From NCBI RefSeq assembly GCF_001904655.1, contig NZ_MRCC01000006.1:62001-126000 (forward strand): a stretch of DNA of 64,000 nucleotides, in the 5' to 3' direction. Position 1 is the first letter of the stretch. The number at the start of each line of letters is the position of its first letter. This DNA is from Chroogloeocystis siderophila 5.2 s.c.1. GTDB lineage: Bacteria; Cyanobacteriota; Cyanobacteriia; Cyanobacteriales; Chroococcidiopsidaceae. The position numbers and the translations under genes were made by a program. This document shows positions 18,272-27,457 of this stretch, piece after piece. The notes beneath the pieces were generated by a model, which was not told the DNA's origin, made no database searches, and worked only from the letters and a program-made list of their open reading frames with translations.

Positions 18272-19636
18272 CTAGTTTCTGAACTGACCAAAGTTAGCAC
18301 GAAATTGATTGACAACTTGGTCTAAACCTACTGAGTGTGCAGCTTTAAAAAGAATTCGATCACCTTCACTAACAATCCCTCGCAAGTACTCTAGAATATC
18401 TTTATGACTAGCAAAGCACTCTACCGAAGTACTTTCGGTGCTTTGTGCGATCGCTTGTGCGTCTTCACCGTCAACTAACACTATCAATAAATCAATCTTG
18501 AGTTGACCGACTAACTTTCCTATTTCTTGGTGCAATTGCAGCGATCGCTCTCCCAATTCTTTCATTGCACCCAACACTGCAATTCGTCGCTTTCCTGGCG
18601 TTTCTGCGAGTAAGTGCAATGCTGCTTTCATTGCTTCTGGTGCAGCATTATAACTTTCATCTAAGATTACCACATCATTCGGTAATTCATAACGCTGCGA
18701 TCGCCCACTTGGCATATCAACGACTAAACCGTTATTTAAGCATGACCAATCGATTTGTAAAACTTTGGCAACAGCCAAAGCCGCTAGAAAATTAGTCGCA
18801 TTGTGTCGCCCTGGTAGCGGCAAAGTTACTTCTGTTCCATCAACTACGATGCGATCGCTGGCAATTTCACCACGTACATCTCCGCCTTCTAAGCCATAAG
18901 TAACAGTTTGACCTTGCCAAACTGTTGCCGCAGTTTTCATGAGACGTGAATTATCGTGATTGAGAATTGCTACCGCCGAATTTGGCATTTGGGCTAATAA
19001 TTCGCACTTAGCCTCTGCGATCGCTTGTTCTGACCCTAATCTTTCGATATGCGCAGTTCCGACATTTGTAATCACGCCGATTGTCGGACAAGCTATTTGC
19101 GTGAGTAAAGCAATTTCTCCCTTTGCCCGCATTGCCATTTCAACAACTGCGTAATCATGTTCGGAACCAAGTTCCAACAAGGTTTTTGGCACACCAATTT
19201 CATTATTGTAATTCGCTTGGGTTTTGAGAACATGACCTTGTGTGGCTAAAACTGCGGCGATGAGTTCTTTAGTTGTCGTTTTCCCAACCGAACCCGTAAT
19301 TGCAATCACTGGAATAGAAAATTGCTGACGCCACCAGTGCGCAATTTGTTGATAAGCCTTTAAAGTATTTTCTACTTGCAGAAATGGAATCGATTCATTT
19401 GGCGATTGAAAGCCAGAGTCAACGATTGCGGCGATCGCACCTTTTTCTATTGCTGCGGATACAAATTTATGACCATCAAATTTTTCTCCACGTAAGGCAA
19501 CGAAAACTTCGCTTGGTTTTATAGTACGGCTATCTGTATTAATACCCGTAAACTGTGCCGTTATCTCAGTCTTTGATAACACTGGTTTAGCGGCTAAAAC
19601 TTGAGCAAGTTGATTTAAAGTGCCACAACAAGGCAT
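18272..19636 (-). CDS. murF: UDP-N-acetylmuramoyl-tripeptide--D-alanyl-D-alanine ligase
   Basis: This encodes 454 residues, normal for MurF, the cytoplasmic ATP-dependent ligase that adds D-Ala-D-Ala to the muropeptide in peptidoglycan precursor synthesis. The N-terminal domain has TGINTDSRTIKPSEVFVALR, the P-loop is AITGSVGKTTTKE, and the central domain has TNVGTAHIERLGS and VILDESYNAAPEAMKAAL, all family motifs. It starts at ATG 19636. The GNAT gene follows closely on the same strand; otherwise no cell-wall operon is present here. Confidence 0.97.
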   Translation of the reverse strand: MPCCGTLNQLAQVLAAKPVLSKTEITAQFTGINTDSRTIKPSEVFVALRGEKFDGHKFVSAAIEKGAIAAIVDSGFQSPNESIPFLQVENTLKAYQQIAHWWRQQFSIPVIAITGSVGKTTTKELIAAVLATQGHVLKTQANYNNEIGVPKTLLELGSEHDYAVVEMAMRAKGEIALLTQIACPTIGVITNVGTAHIERLGSEQAIAEAKCELLAQMPNSAVAILNHDNSRLMKTAATVWQGQTVTYGLEGGDVRGEIASDRIVVDGTEVTLPLPGRHNATNFLAALAVAKVLQIDWSCLNNGLVVDMPSGRSQRYELPNDVVILDESYNAAPEAMKAALHLLAETPGKRRIAVLGAMKELGERSLQLHQEIGKLVGQLKIDLLIVLVDGEDAQAIAQSTESTSVECFASHKDILEYLRGIVSEGDRILFKAAHSVGLDQVVNQFRANFGQFRN

Positions 19637-19705
19637 AGGTACGAGTTAGGAGGAGATTAAAAGTTAGGGAAATTCCCCTATTCTTCACTTTACAGCGATC
19701 TGTTG

Positions 19706-20095
19706 CTACGCAGTTATCAGGTTGTTTTTAATCAGGTTACTGAACATTGCGGACTTAGCTTGTGGATTCAACAGTAGTTGACTTTTCGCATCAATACTAA
19801 AGTCTTTCCCGGGAACGAAACCTTTGCTAATTAACTGCTTGTAAAAATGTACGAGGAATGTGTTTTGGATTTCTTGGTAGATATCAGTAGGGAGAAGCTG
19901 GTTTACAGTCCACAGTACCGACTTGGGATCAAACCAAAGTACACGCTCAATGCTAATGATGATTATCCCGGCGACTGCTTCGGTGGTGAGTTGGGCTTTG
20001 AGATGACTGATTAAATCCTTTCCTATCTGTGAATTTCGAGTCATCATTGCCATTGCTAATTTGGCAATTTGCCTTTCCAACTCTGTACAAGTCAT
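19706..20095 (-). CDS. Hypothetical protein
   Basis: This encodes 129 residues with no signal peptide or clear transmembrane helix. A mildly hydrophobic run (AVAGIIIISIERVLWF) sits near residue 40, and the C-terminal half is probably helical. I recognise no domain. The ATG is in a reasonable position and codon use looks like its neighbours, which supports a real gene, but there is no functional clue from the flanks (murF downstream, a tiny membrane ORF upstream). Confidence 0.55.
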   Translation of the reverse strand: MTCTELERQIAKLAMAMMTRNSQIGKDLISHLKAQLTTEAVAGIIIISIERVLWFDPKSVLWTVNQLLPTDIYQEIQNTFLVHFYKQLISKGFVPGKDFSIDAKSQLLLNPQAKSAMFSNLIKNNLITA

Positions 20096-20263
20096 ACCCT
20101 AGGTTCCTTCTGTGGCGCAAATAACGGTTCAGACAAGTATATCTAAAGAAGGATAAAAATGTACCTTAGGGTGGATGAATTATTTTGTGACTGTTATGGA
20201 AATATGACCAAGTTACAAACGCTGACTCGCTGGCTTAACTCGACAGGCTGTGTGCTGTAACTG

Positions 20264-20440
20264 TTACCAAAACCTTAAAATATGATGCTGCTGATGTGTA
20301 TCGGAAGTTGGAACGTCTCTTTCAATAAGTGCGATTACGGCTAAACCTATTCCAGAAGCAGCAATCAGCACCAATGCAGACGCAAGGTAGGCGTTTTTGA
20401 GTATCTCTAAAGCGGTTTCAAACAAAATATATGTCGTCAT
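20264..20440 (-). CDS. Possible small single-pass membrane protein (58 aa)
   Basis: On the minus strand ATG 20440 opens 58 codons to TAA at 20264. The peptide begins MTTYILFETALEI and has one strong hydrophobic helix (SALVLIAASGIGLAVIALI) followed by a His-rich tail. GAAAAG lies a few bases upstream as a weak ribosome site. It resembles in size the small thylakoid or cytoplasmic-membrane subunits of cyanobacteria but matches none I know (not PsbX, PsbZ, Ycf12, PetN or PsaM). It could still be a chance ORF. Confidence 0.4.
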   Translation of the reverse strand: MTTYILFETALEILKNAYLASALVLIAASGIGLAVIALIERDVPTSDTHQQHHILRFW

Positions 20441-20756
20441 TACTTTTCACTCAACTTCAGGGGATAAATAGTGCTTACTTATTTCTCCACACTATTGCTG
20501 TTAGATTCCACAGAAAAATTACTAAATCCGGTTTCTTAACAATTCGTTACACCTGTAATTATACGGCTAAAAGCTTTTCTTTTCAAAAAAATTGTTTTTT
20601 CTGACAAGATTGCGGAGGATGTATTTAAATACACTGTTTATTACAGCTAGATGTGGTGGTGAATAAATTCACCACTAAACAAACGAAGTCCACCTGCATG
20701 GACTCCTTGTGGTATGTCTACCGCAAATGCTTCTTAGATTTTACGTAGATTGTAAG
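20441..20756. other. Intergenic region carrying a palindromic repeat
   Basis: This 316-base gap holds no gene I can support. Its right half contains two adjacent inverted repeats, annotated separately at 20656-20704. The left half is AT-rich and could include the promoter of the small membrane ORF. Confidence 0.45.
20656..20704. repeat. Double-palindrome intergenic repeat
   Basis: GTGGTGAAT-AA-ATTCACCAC (20656-20675) is a perfect 9-base inverted repeat. It is followed 11 bases later by AGTCCA-cctgca-TGGACT (20687-20704). The GTCCACCTGC-TGGACT type of unit is familiar as a dispersed repeat in cyanobacterial genomes. It lies 50-100 bases past the end of the deacetylase-like gene and might also act as its transcript end. 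Confidence 0.6.
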
Positions 20757-21710
20757 TTAAACGTGAACGAGGCATTTTTCTAACGTGGCAACAACTGATT
20801 GCGAGAGTGCAGAAAAATCATAACCTCCCTCTAAACCAAATACAATTCTACGAGTTAGCTGTAAACAATACTCTGTAAATTTGCCGTAATCTTGAGGCTG
20901 TAATGCAATTTCTGCTAGAGGATCAGCTGCGTTTGCATCGTATCCTGCACTAACAATCAGTAAATCAGGTTGAAAATTAGATAAAAATGGTATGACTTTT
21001 GCTTCAAACAAAGGCTGATACGTTTCCATAGTACTGCCAGGCGACACAGGTAAATTTAAAACGTTGTTGAATTTACCTTGCTCGGAGGCGTGTCCTGTAC
21101 CAGGATAACAGGGAGATTGATGCAGCGAGCAAAAAGCAATCTGAGGATGATTTTCGACGATCGCTTGAGTACCATTACCATGATGCACGTCCCAGTCGAG
21201 AATAGCGACACGGTTGATATCAGGTTGTGCTAACGCATAGTGTGCGGCGATCGCCGCGTTTGAAAATAAACAAAATCCCATACCGCGATCGCTTTCAGCA
21301 TGATGACCTGGAGGACGCGTAAGAACAAAAGCAGGATTTTGAGTCGCTGAGACACTATTGACGCCGTCTAGCCATGCACTGACTGCTAATAATGCTATAT
21401 CGTAGCTGCGCGGTGAAACTGGTGTGTCTGGTTCTAGATAGCCGCCACCCGTATTAGCGATGTAACGAACGAGGTTAATATATTCTGCTGCGTGAATTTG
21501 TTCAACAAGTGCTAATGCTGGTGATTGTGTTACCGGAGTTGGCGATCGCCATTCTATTTGGTGGGCAAACTTTGATTGTTTGAGTGCGGTAGTGATCGCG
21601 CTTAAGCGTCCTGGTGTTTCTGGGTGGAATCGTCCAGTTTTATGGTCAAGGAACTCGTCAGAATAAATAACTGGCAGCATACAGCAAGCGGCAGTGGGAT
21701 CTTCAATCAA
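20757..21710 (-). CDS. Histone deacetylase-like (arginase-fold) amidohydrolase
   Basis: This encodes 317 residues, or 307 from the internal ATG 21680 (MLPVIYSDEF). The zinc hydrolase motifs are complete: RPPGHHAE with the two catalytic histidines, DWDVHHGNGT with the metal-binding Asp/His, and VSAGYDANAADPL. The bacterial family (acetoin utilisation protein AcuC and acetylpolyamine amidohydrolases) removes acyl groups from lysines or polyamines; which applies here is not determined. A 62-residue ORF lies 9 bases upstream on the same strand and is probably cotranscribed. Confidence 0.93.
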   Translation of the reverse strand: MIEDPTAACCMLPVIYSDEFLDHKTGRFHPETPGRLSAITTALKQSKFAHQIEWRSPTPVTQSPALALVEQIHAAEYINLVRYIANTGGGYLEPDTPVSPRSYDIALLAVSAWLDGVNSVSATQNPAFVLTRPPGHHAESDRGMGFCLFSNAAIAAHYALAQPDINRVAILDWDVHHGNGTQAIVENHPQIAFCSLHQSPCYPGTGHASEQGKFNNVLNLPVSPGSTMETYQPLFEAKVIPFLSNFQPDLLIVSAGYDANAADPLAEIALQPQDYGKFTEYCLQLTRRIVFGLEGGYDFSALSQSVVATLEKCLVHV

Positions 21711-21719
21711 ATTGTATCC

Positions 21720-21908
21720 TTACTCATCGCGCTTCCAATCGCTTCTGTCTTCCATCGAGTCATCAATTGTAGGTGGAGTCATCGCCGGATTATTCATTAC
21801 TTCTTCTGTAGATAACTGTTGCATAGCATCATCTATTGCTGGCGGATGCTTAATTTTGTCTAGCACTTCGGGTGATAAAACGTCTTCTGGTCGTTCGTTT
21901 TCTGCCAT
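21720..21908 (-). CDS. Small acidic hypothetical protein (62 aa)
   Basis: This 62-residue acidic protein has an internal repeat: PPAIDDAM and PPTIDDSM, each near a Met/Asp-rich stretch. It has no cysteine, signal or membrane segment and is probably disordered. Its position 9 bases before the deacetylase-like gene and the reasonable ATG support expression, but the ribosome site is weak and no family is recognised. Confidence 0.5.
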   Translation of the reverse strand: MAENERPEDVLSPEVLDKIKHPPAIDDAMQQLSTEEVMNNPAMTPPTIDDSMEDRSDWKRDE

Positions 21909-22255
21909 GAGAATTCTCTGAATTTACACACGCCTCAGTTTAGATTGCTCGGCTGGAAAGCACACACTATCTTCAGACTTAAATTTTTAGTTGGTGAATG
22001 AATGAGATTGCACTTATGCAATCTCGAACGAACTTGCGCCTAAGCAAACGTGGTACTTTTAGTGTGCGATCGTCAATGTTTGTATAGCCCCGACTTTAGT
22101 CGTAAGGCATTAGGAATGAGTTACTCCCCCAGCAATAGGGAAAATATGCTAGAATTGTATCATTATTTAACAAATATTCAGCAGTAAATTGGAATAATTT
22201 GGCGTTTTTCCATTTTAACGACTGATAATCTCAGATTTTTGGAGTTTTTCACCGT
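21909..22255 (+). other. gyrA upstream region
   Basis: This gap between divergent genes contains one copy of a dispersed hairpin repeat (22057-22110, listed separately). The remaining 145 bases before gyrA should contain its promoter, but I see no unambiguous -35/-10 pair. No RNA gene is apparent. Confidence 0.35.
22057..22110 (+). repeat. Dispersed hairpin repeat, copy A
   Basis: It begins TTTTAGTGTGCGATCG and ends with AGCCCCGACTTTAGTCGTAA, sharing that order and spacing with copies at 33725-33785 and 37543-37597. The right hairpin (GACTTTAGTC core) is kept; the left stem is degenerate here. Confidence 0.7.
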
Positions 22256-24847
22256 ATGGCAAGCTCTCAGGATAGGATTATCCCGACTGATCTGCGTAAT
22301 GAGATGTCGCGGTCTTACCTAGAATATGCGATGAGCGTTATTGTAGGTCGAGCGCTGCCAGATGCCAGGGATGGTCTGAAACCTGTGCATCGTCGCATTC
22401 TCTATGCAATGCACGAATTGGGCTTAACCGCAGACCGCCCTTTTCGGAAATGCGCCCGTGTCGTGGGGGAAGTTTTAGGTAAGTATCACCCACATGGTGA
22501 TGGTTCGGTATATGACGCACTTGTGCGCATGGCACAGGATTTTTCCATGCGATTACCTCTCATTAATGGGCATGGAAATTTTGGTTCTGTAGACAACGAT
22601 CCACCAGCAGCAATGCGATACACCGAGTGTCGCTTGCAAGCATTTACAGGTGATGCTCTACTACGAGATATTGAATCAGAAACAGTAGACTTTACCGATA
22701 ACTTTGACGGTTCGCAACAAGAACCGATTGTATTACCCGCACGCGTTCCGCAACTTCTCCTCAATGGTGCCTCTGGAATCGCTGTTGGAATGGCGACGAA
22801 TATTCCACCGCACAATCTAGGTGAGTTGATTGATGGATTAGTAGCGCTGATTCGCAATCCTGAAATTACAGATAACCAATTAATGCAATACATTCCTGGT
22901 CCTGATTTTCCCACAGGAGGACAGGTATTAGGAACAAGTGGCATTCGCGAAGCTTATACAACTGGGCGTGGTTCTATTACCATGCGTGGGGTAGCGAATA
23001 TTGAAACAATCGAACAACGCGGACGCCCCGAACGCGAAGCAATTATTATTACTGAACTGCCGTATCAAACGAACAAAGCCGCGTTGATCGAACGGATCGC
23101 GGAAATGGTGAATGAAAAGCGACTAGAAGGTATTGCGGATATTCGCGATGAAAGCGATCGCGACGGTATGCGGATAGTCATTGAACTTAAAAACAATGCT
23201 TATCCTCGCGTTGTTCTCAATAACTTATACAAGCAAACGCCTTTACAAGCAAACTTTGGAGCCAATATGCTGGCTCTTGTCAATGGGGAACCGCAATTAC
23301 TAACGCTCAAACAGTTCCTCAATGTCTTCTTAGACTTTCGCATCGATGCAATAAGTCGGAGAACGCGCCACGAACTGCGCAAAGCCGAGGAACGCGATCA
23401 CCTGTTGCAAGGATTATTAATTGCCTTAGCCAACTTAGACGGAATTATTGAATTAATTCGTCATGCTGCTGATGCACCAACAGCGCGTCACGAACTTATA
23501 GAAAGATACGGTTTATCCGATGCTCAAGCAGATGCTATTTTGCAAATGCAACTGCGGCGACTGACAGCGCTAGAAGCCGAGAAAATTCGTCAAGAACACG
23601 AAGAATTACAACTTCAGATTGCCGATCTGCGCGACATTTTAGCACGACGCGAACGTGTCTTAGAAATTATTGAAACTGAAGTTACTCAAATTAAAACAAC
23701 GCACGCGACACCGCGCCGGACAGTCATTGAACCGGATGAAGGTGAAATCGGCGATACTGACTTAATTGCGAACGAGAAAGCTTTAATTCTGGTGACAGAA
23801 CAAGGTTACATCAAGCGAATGCCCATTGATGCTTTCGAGGCGCAAAGTCGAGCAACTCGCGGGAAAGCTGCAACACGGATGAAAGAAGACGACGGAATTG
23901 AGCATTTCTTGACGTGCTGCGACCACGATAGTGTTTTATTCTTTAGCGATCGTGGAGTTGTTTATTGCCTCAAAGCTTACCAAATTCCGCTTGGTTCGCG
24001 GACAAGTCGCGGTACTCCGATGGTACAAATGCTACCAATTCCCAAAGATGAAAAAATTACCTCTGTTGTCCCAGTCAGCGAATTTAGTAGTGACGAGTAC
24101 CTCGTCATGCTGACACGAGGGGGCTACATCAAAAAAACTGAACTCAGCGCCTTTAGTAACATTCGAGCAAACGGCTTAATTGCCATCTCCTTAGAAGAAG
24201 GCGACCAATTGCGTTGGGTACGACGGGCACGTGTCGAAGATAGCATCATTATCGGTTCGCGCTACGGCATGGCGATTCATTTTAGAACCGACCACGAACA
24301 ATTACGTCCGCTTGGTCGCGCAACACGCGGCGTAAGAGCGATGAAACTGCGTGACGGCGATGAACTGATTGGGATGGATATTCTACCGAGTTCGGTATTG
24401 GCAAACCTCAACAGTAGTGTTACCGCAGATACTGAAGCGGAAGACGTTGAAATCGAGGATGAAACCGAAGAAAATTCAGAATTGCTCGAAAACAATACTC
24501 AAGGACCGTGGGTGTTGATTGTAACGATGGGCGGCTACGGTAAGCGCGTACCTGTCACGCAGTTTAAACTGTACAATCGGGCAACTAAAGGTAAGATTGC
24601 GACCAAATTTAAATCCCGTAAAGGCTTTAAAGATCAACTCGCGGCATTACATATTGTCAACGAAGATGATGAACTGATGATAGTAACAAGTCGCGGGATT
24701 ATTATCCGTCAAGCAGTGAAAGCTATATCACCGCAATCGCGTTCGGCTACTGGCGTGCGCGTTCAGCGTTTAGATGAAGATGATGCGATCGCCGCTGTTG
24801 CTTTGGTTCCACCTGATGTTAGCGACGCAACTGAAACAGAAAATTAA
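22256..24847 (+). CDS. gyrA: DNA gyrase subunit A
   Basis: This encodes 863 residues. The breakage-reunion domain has [40 protein letters not shown] and the active-site AAMRYTE (Tyr near 122). The C-terminal beta-pinwheel follows from about 500. The GyrA box, usually QRRGGKG, reads QSRATRGK, a form I believe common in cyanobacterial and plastid GyrA. Residue 83, Ser in E. coli and part of the quinolone-binding region, is Gly; Asp87 is kept. An acidic linker ([16 protein letters not shown]) interrupts the pinwheel near 730. GyrA with GyrB introduces negative supercoils. ParC is the alternative label, less likely given the overall cyanobacterial GyrA form. Confidence 0.94.
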   Translation: MASSQDRIIPTDLRNEMSRSYLEYAMSVIVGRALPDARDGLKPVHRRILYAMHELGLTADRPFRKCARVVGEVLGKYHPHGDGSVYDALVRMAQDFSMRLPLINGHGNFGSVDNDPPAAMRYTECRLQAFTGDALLRDIESETVDFTDNFDGSQQEPIVLPARVPQLLLNGASGIAVGMATNIPPHNLGELIDGLVALIRNPEITDNQLMQYIPGPDFPTGGQVLGTSGIREAYTTGRGSITMRGVANIETIEQRGRPEREAIIITELPYQTNKAALIERIAEMVNEKRLEGIADIRDESDRDGMRIVIELKNNAYPRVVLNNLYKQTPLQANFGANMLALVNGEPQLLTLKQFLNVFLDFRIDAISRRTRHELRKAEERDHLLQGLLIALANLDGIIELIRHAADAPTARHELIERYGLSDAQADAILQMQLRRLTALEAEKIRQEHEELQLQIADLRDILARRERVLEIIETEVTQIKTTHATPRRTVIEPDEGEIGDTDLIANEKALILVTEQGYIKRMPIDAFEAQSRATRGKAATRMKEDDGIEHFLTCCDHDSVLFFSDRGVVYCLKAYQIPLGSRTSRGTPMVQMLPIPKDEKITSVVPVSEFSSDEYLVMLTRGGYIKKTELSAFSNIRANGLIAISLEEGDQLRWVRRARVEDSIIIGSRYGMAIHFRTDHEQLRPLGRATRGVRAMKLRDGDELIGMDILPSSVLANLNSSVTADTEAEDVEIEDETEENSELLENNTQGPWVLIVTMGGYGKRVPVTQFKLYNRATKGKIATKFKSRKGFKDQLAALHIVNEDDELMIVTSRGIIIRQAVKAISPQSRSATGVRVQRLDEDDAIAAVALVPPDVSDATETEN

Positions 24848-24866
24848 GAGCTAACAAATCAGCAAA

Positions 24867-26474
24867 ATGCCGATTGTGAAAACAAAATTGAGTAAACAAC
24901 ACCAGAGGTGGACATTACCCGCCTTTGGTTTTCTTGCTTTATCTAGCGGTATTTTAATGGGGTTAACCGTCGCCCCTGTCGAAGCATGGTTTCTAGCGTG
25001 GATTGCGTTAGTTCCCTTGTGGGTAATCGTTGCATCTTCCACACCACGAAAAACCAAATTACTCTCTGCTTTGCTGTGGGGAAGCGGGTATCACGGTGTC
25101 GCTTTAGCTTGGATTACTGGCGTTCACCCGATGATGTGGATGGGAGTACCTTGGCTTGCTAGTATTGCGATCGCGCTGTTTTGCTGGGCTGCAATTACGC
25201 TGTGGGGCGCAGCCTTAGTAACGGCTTGGGCTGTCTGCATAACTGTTTTTAGTCGAGGTGTGGGAACATTCACCCGCGTTCTTATTGGTGTTGCGTTGTG
25301 GTGTGGTTTAGAGAGTTTATGGAGCTTAGGACCTTTATACTGGACTTCACTTTCTTATACTCAAAGCCCACATAACTTAATTATTCTCCATCTCGGTCAA
25401 ATTTCTGGTTCCCTCACCGTCACAGCTACAATTGTTGCCGTAAATGGTTTACTTGCAGAAGCATGGATGAGATATGAGAGGTCAGAGGTCGGAGGTCGGG
25501 GATCGGGCAAGAATACAATTACACTACGACTTTTTGCTAGTAGCTGCCTACTTTTTGTGGCGTTGCATCTCGTTGGCTTTGGTTTATCTAGCCGTCCGTT
25601 GGTACAGCCCCCAGAAACTGCTTTAAAAGTAGGAATTATTCAAGGTAATATCCCCAATACAATTAAACTTTATTCTGAAGGCTTGCGGCGGGCGATCACG
25701 GGTTACACTGAAGGCTACATCACGCTAGCCGAACAAGGCGTTGAAGCAGTACTCACACCCGAAGGAGCTTTACCCTTTATGTGGAGTGAAGTGCTGCGTA
25801 CTTCTCTCTACACTGCTGTACAAGAAAAAGGCGTTACCGCGTGGATTGGTGCATTTGGCGAACAAGGACAAAATTACACGAACAGCTTATTTACTCTGAG
25901 TAGAGATGGCACAGTCTTCAGTCGTTACGACAAAGTTAAATTAGTACCAATTGGCGAATATATTCCGTTTGAACAGGTTTTAGGCGGACTCGTTCGGCGC
26001 TTGTCTCCACTAGAAGCTAAGCAGGTAGCAGGTGCGCCCGATCAAGTATTTGATACACCCTTTGGACGTGCGATCGCGGTTATCTGTTACAGTTCTGCAT
26101 TCCCTGAAGAAGTACGCTACCAAGCCGCAGCAGGCGGACAATTTATCCTCAGTGCAGCAAACAACGCTCACTACAGCCCTTCAATGCCAGCACAACATCA
26201 TGCCCAAGATACAATGCGCGCCATCGAAACTGATCGGTGGGCAGTACGCGCGACAAACACAGGCTACTCAGGTATCGTCGATCCCCACGGTAGAACAGTG
26301 TGGATATCTGGTTTAAACACTTACGAACTACACGCCGAAACAATCTATCGGCGCACTACACAAACTTTATACGTCCGCTGGGGAGACTGGCTCACACCCT
26401 TACTTTTAGGATTAGCTATCATATCCAAACTCACCTCCCTTCCAGCAAGTAAAAAAATAAATCCTCTTTCTTAA
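24867..26474 (+). CDS. lnt: Apolipoprotein N-acyltransferase
   Basis: This encodes 535 residues. Several transmembrane helices fill about residues 15-240, followed by a carbon-nitrogen hydrolase domain. The catalytic triad is visible as Glu in LTPEGALPF, Lys in YDKVKLVPIGEY and Cys in AVICYSSAFPE. The enzyme adds the third acyl chain to lipoproteins at the periplasmic face of the inner membrane. Between the helices, residues about 203-214 (RSEVGGRGSGK) come from a GGTCGGGGATC-type repeat also found between genes elsewhere in the window. The gene starts 20 bases after gyrA ends and is probably cotranscribed with it. Confidence 0.93.
   Translation: MPIVKTKLSKQHQRWTLPAFGFLALSSGILMGLTVAPVEAWFLAWIALVPLWVIVASSTPRKTKLLSALLWGSGYHGVALAWITGVHPMMWMGVPWLASIAIALFCWAAITLWGAALVTAWAVCITVFSRGVGTFTRVLIGVALWCGLESLWSLGPLYWTSLSYTQSPHNLIILHLGQISGSLTVTATIVAVNGLLAEAWMRYERSEVGGRGSGKNTITLRLFASSCLLFVALHLVGFGLSSRPLVQPPETALKVGIIQGNIPNTIKLYSEGLRRAITGYTEGYITLAEQGVEAVLTPEGALPFMWSEVLRTSLYTAVQEKGVTAWIGAFGEQGQNYTNSLFTLSRDGTVFSRYDKVKLVPIGEYIPFEQVLGGLVRRLSPLEAKQVAGAPDQVFDTPFGRAIAVICYSSAFPEEVRYQAAAGGQFILSAANNAHYSPSMPAQHHAQDTMRAIETDRWAVRATNTGYSGIVDPHGRTVWISGLNTYELHAETIYRRTTQTLYVRWGDWLTPLLLGLAIISKLTSLPASKKINPLS
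25476..25507 (+). repeat. GGTCGGGGATC-type repeat inside lnt
   Basis: GAGAGGTCAGAGGTCGGAGG continues into TCGGGGATCGGG. Related sequence occurs between genes at 6074-6091 (GGAGGTCGGGGATCAGAG) and 57586-57616 (GGGGGTCAGGGATCAGAGG). Here it is read in frame and adds a short Gly/Arg/Glu linker to Lnt. Confidence 0.6.
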
Positions 26475-26551
26475 TTCTCTGCGTCTATGCACAGACACTT
26501 TGCTCAAGTCGGAATCACCCCTTACGGTAGTGTCCTCCTCTGTCGTTCGTA

Positions 26552-27457
26552 CTAATTCAAATCTTGAATATAACCAGCTAAAACCTCCGGCTGTTCTAAT
26601 TGTGGAACATGACCGCAATTTTTCAACCAAATCAATTGAGAATCTGCGATCGCCCGTTGAAACTTCGTTGCATCATTCACACTCAACGTATCATCGCGAT
26701 CACCCCATAAAATGAGTGTTGGTTTATTAATTTTAGGAATCTTATCTGCTAAATGACCGTATCCACCACTTTTCATAAAACTCAGCATTGCCTCATACCA
26801 GTAAGGCATATCTAAATGTAACGATGCACACCGGATAGCATCAATTAATTGACAGGGATTAAAGTTATCCCAAAAGAGAGCTTGAAGTTTACGCTGTCGC
26901 CAATATTCTACTGCTAAATAATCAAAGGGTGGAAACAAGAATTTACCGACTGGGAAATCACCGCTAAAGCCTACGCTATTAATTAATATTAATTTCTCTA
27001 CTGCTTGCGGATAATCAAGCACGAAATCAATAGCTGTAGCACCTCCCATCGAAGTTCCAATCAGTATTAATGGTCGATTAATTAACTTCCAAAAGCTATA
27101 AAGATGGGCTTTAATTGACGCTGGATTATAATCAATTCCCCTAATCCTTTCAGTAAAACCAAATCCCAATAAATCGACTCCCCAAGTTTCATATTTCTTA
27201 GCCAGCAATGGTAGAAGATAGCGAAATTCTAGTACTGAACTATCAAATCCATGCAGAAGTAAAATAGGCTTACCTGTACCTTGACGTACATAAGCTGTTG
27301 CGATCGCTTCGGGCGCTGCGCTACGCCCAATCGCCTGTTGACTCAACGGAGTGACAATCAACTCACGTTTGATACTTTGCGCTAAAACAATTGCTGCATC
27401 TTCCTTAAGCAGCTGTACTTGAGGTGGTAGAAAGGCGAGAAACATACCTTTAAACAA
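26552..27457 (-). CDS. Alpha/beta-hydrolase-fold protein
   Basis: This encodes 301 residues. The oxyanion HG motif is [20 protein letters not shown], the nucleophile elbow GTSMGG, the acid WGDRDDTLS and the histidine [11 protein letters not shown], so a full Ser-Asp-His triad is present. The substrate is unknown; relatives include esterases, haloalkane dehalogenase-like enzymes and chlorophyll-pathway hydrolases. The start overlaps the end of purT by 8 bases, implying cotranscription. Residues about 41-52 ([13 protein letters not shown]) are encoded by a GC-rich palindromic repeat and are probably a later insertion. Confidence 0.88.
   Translation of the reverse strand: MFKGMFLAFLPPQVQLLKEDAAIVLAQSIKRELIVTPLSQQAIGRSAAPEAIATAYVRQGTGKPILLLHGFDSSVLEFRYLLPLLAKKYETWGVDLLGFGFTERIRGIDYNPASIKAHLYSFWKLINRPLILIGTSMGGATAIDFVLDYPQAVEKLILINSVGFSGDFPVGKFLFPPFDYLAVEYWRQRKLQALFWDNFNPCQLIDAIRCASLHLDMPYWYEAMLSFMKSGGYGHLADKIPKINKPTLILWGDRDDTLSVNDATKFQRAIADSQLIWLKNCGHVPQLEQPEVLAGYIQDLN
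27300..27334 (-). repeat. Palindromic HIP1-like repeat inside the hydrolase gene
   Basis: GCGATCGCTTCGGGCG is followed by an 8-base loop and CGCCCAATCGC: inner arms GGGCG/CGCCC and outer arms GCGAT/ATCGC. GC-rich palindromes of this sort are dispersed in cyanobacterial genomes; this one lies in a coding sequence without breaking the frame. Confidence 0.5.

Noticed and set aside
22486-22944. 152-codon minus-strand frame in gyrA
   Set aside because: Antisense shadow of the conserved gyrase core.
23800-23900. parC (topoisomerase IV) instead of gyrA because the GyrA box is degenerate
   Set aside because: The QSRATRGK form appears usual for cyanobacterial and plastid GyrA, and the rest matches GyrA; kept as an alternative only.
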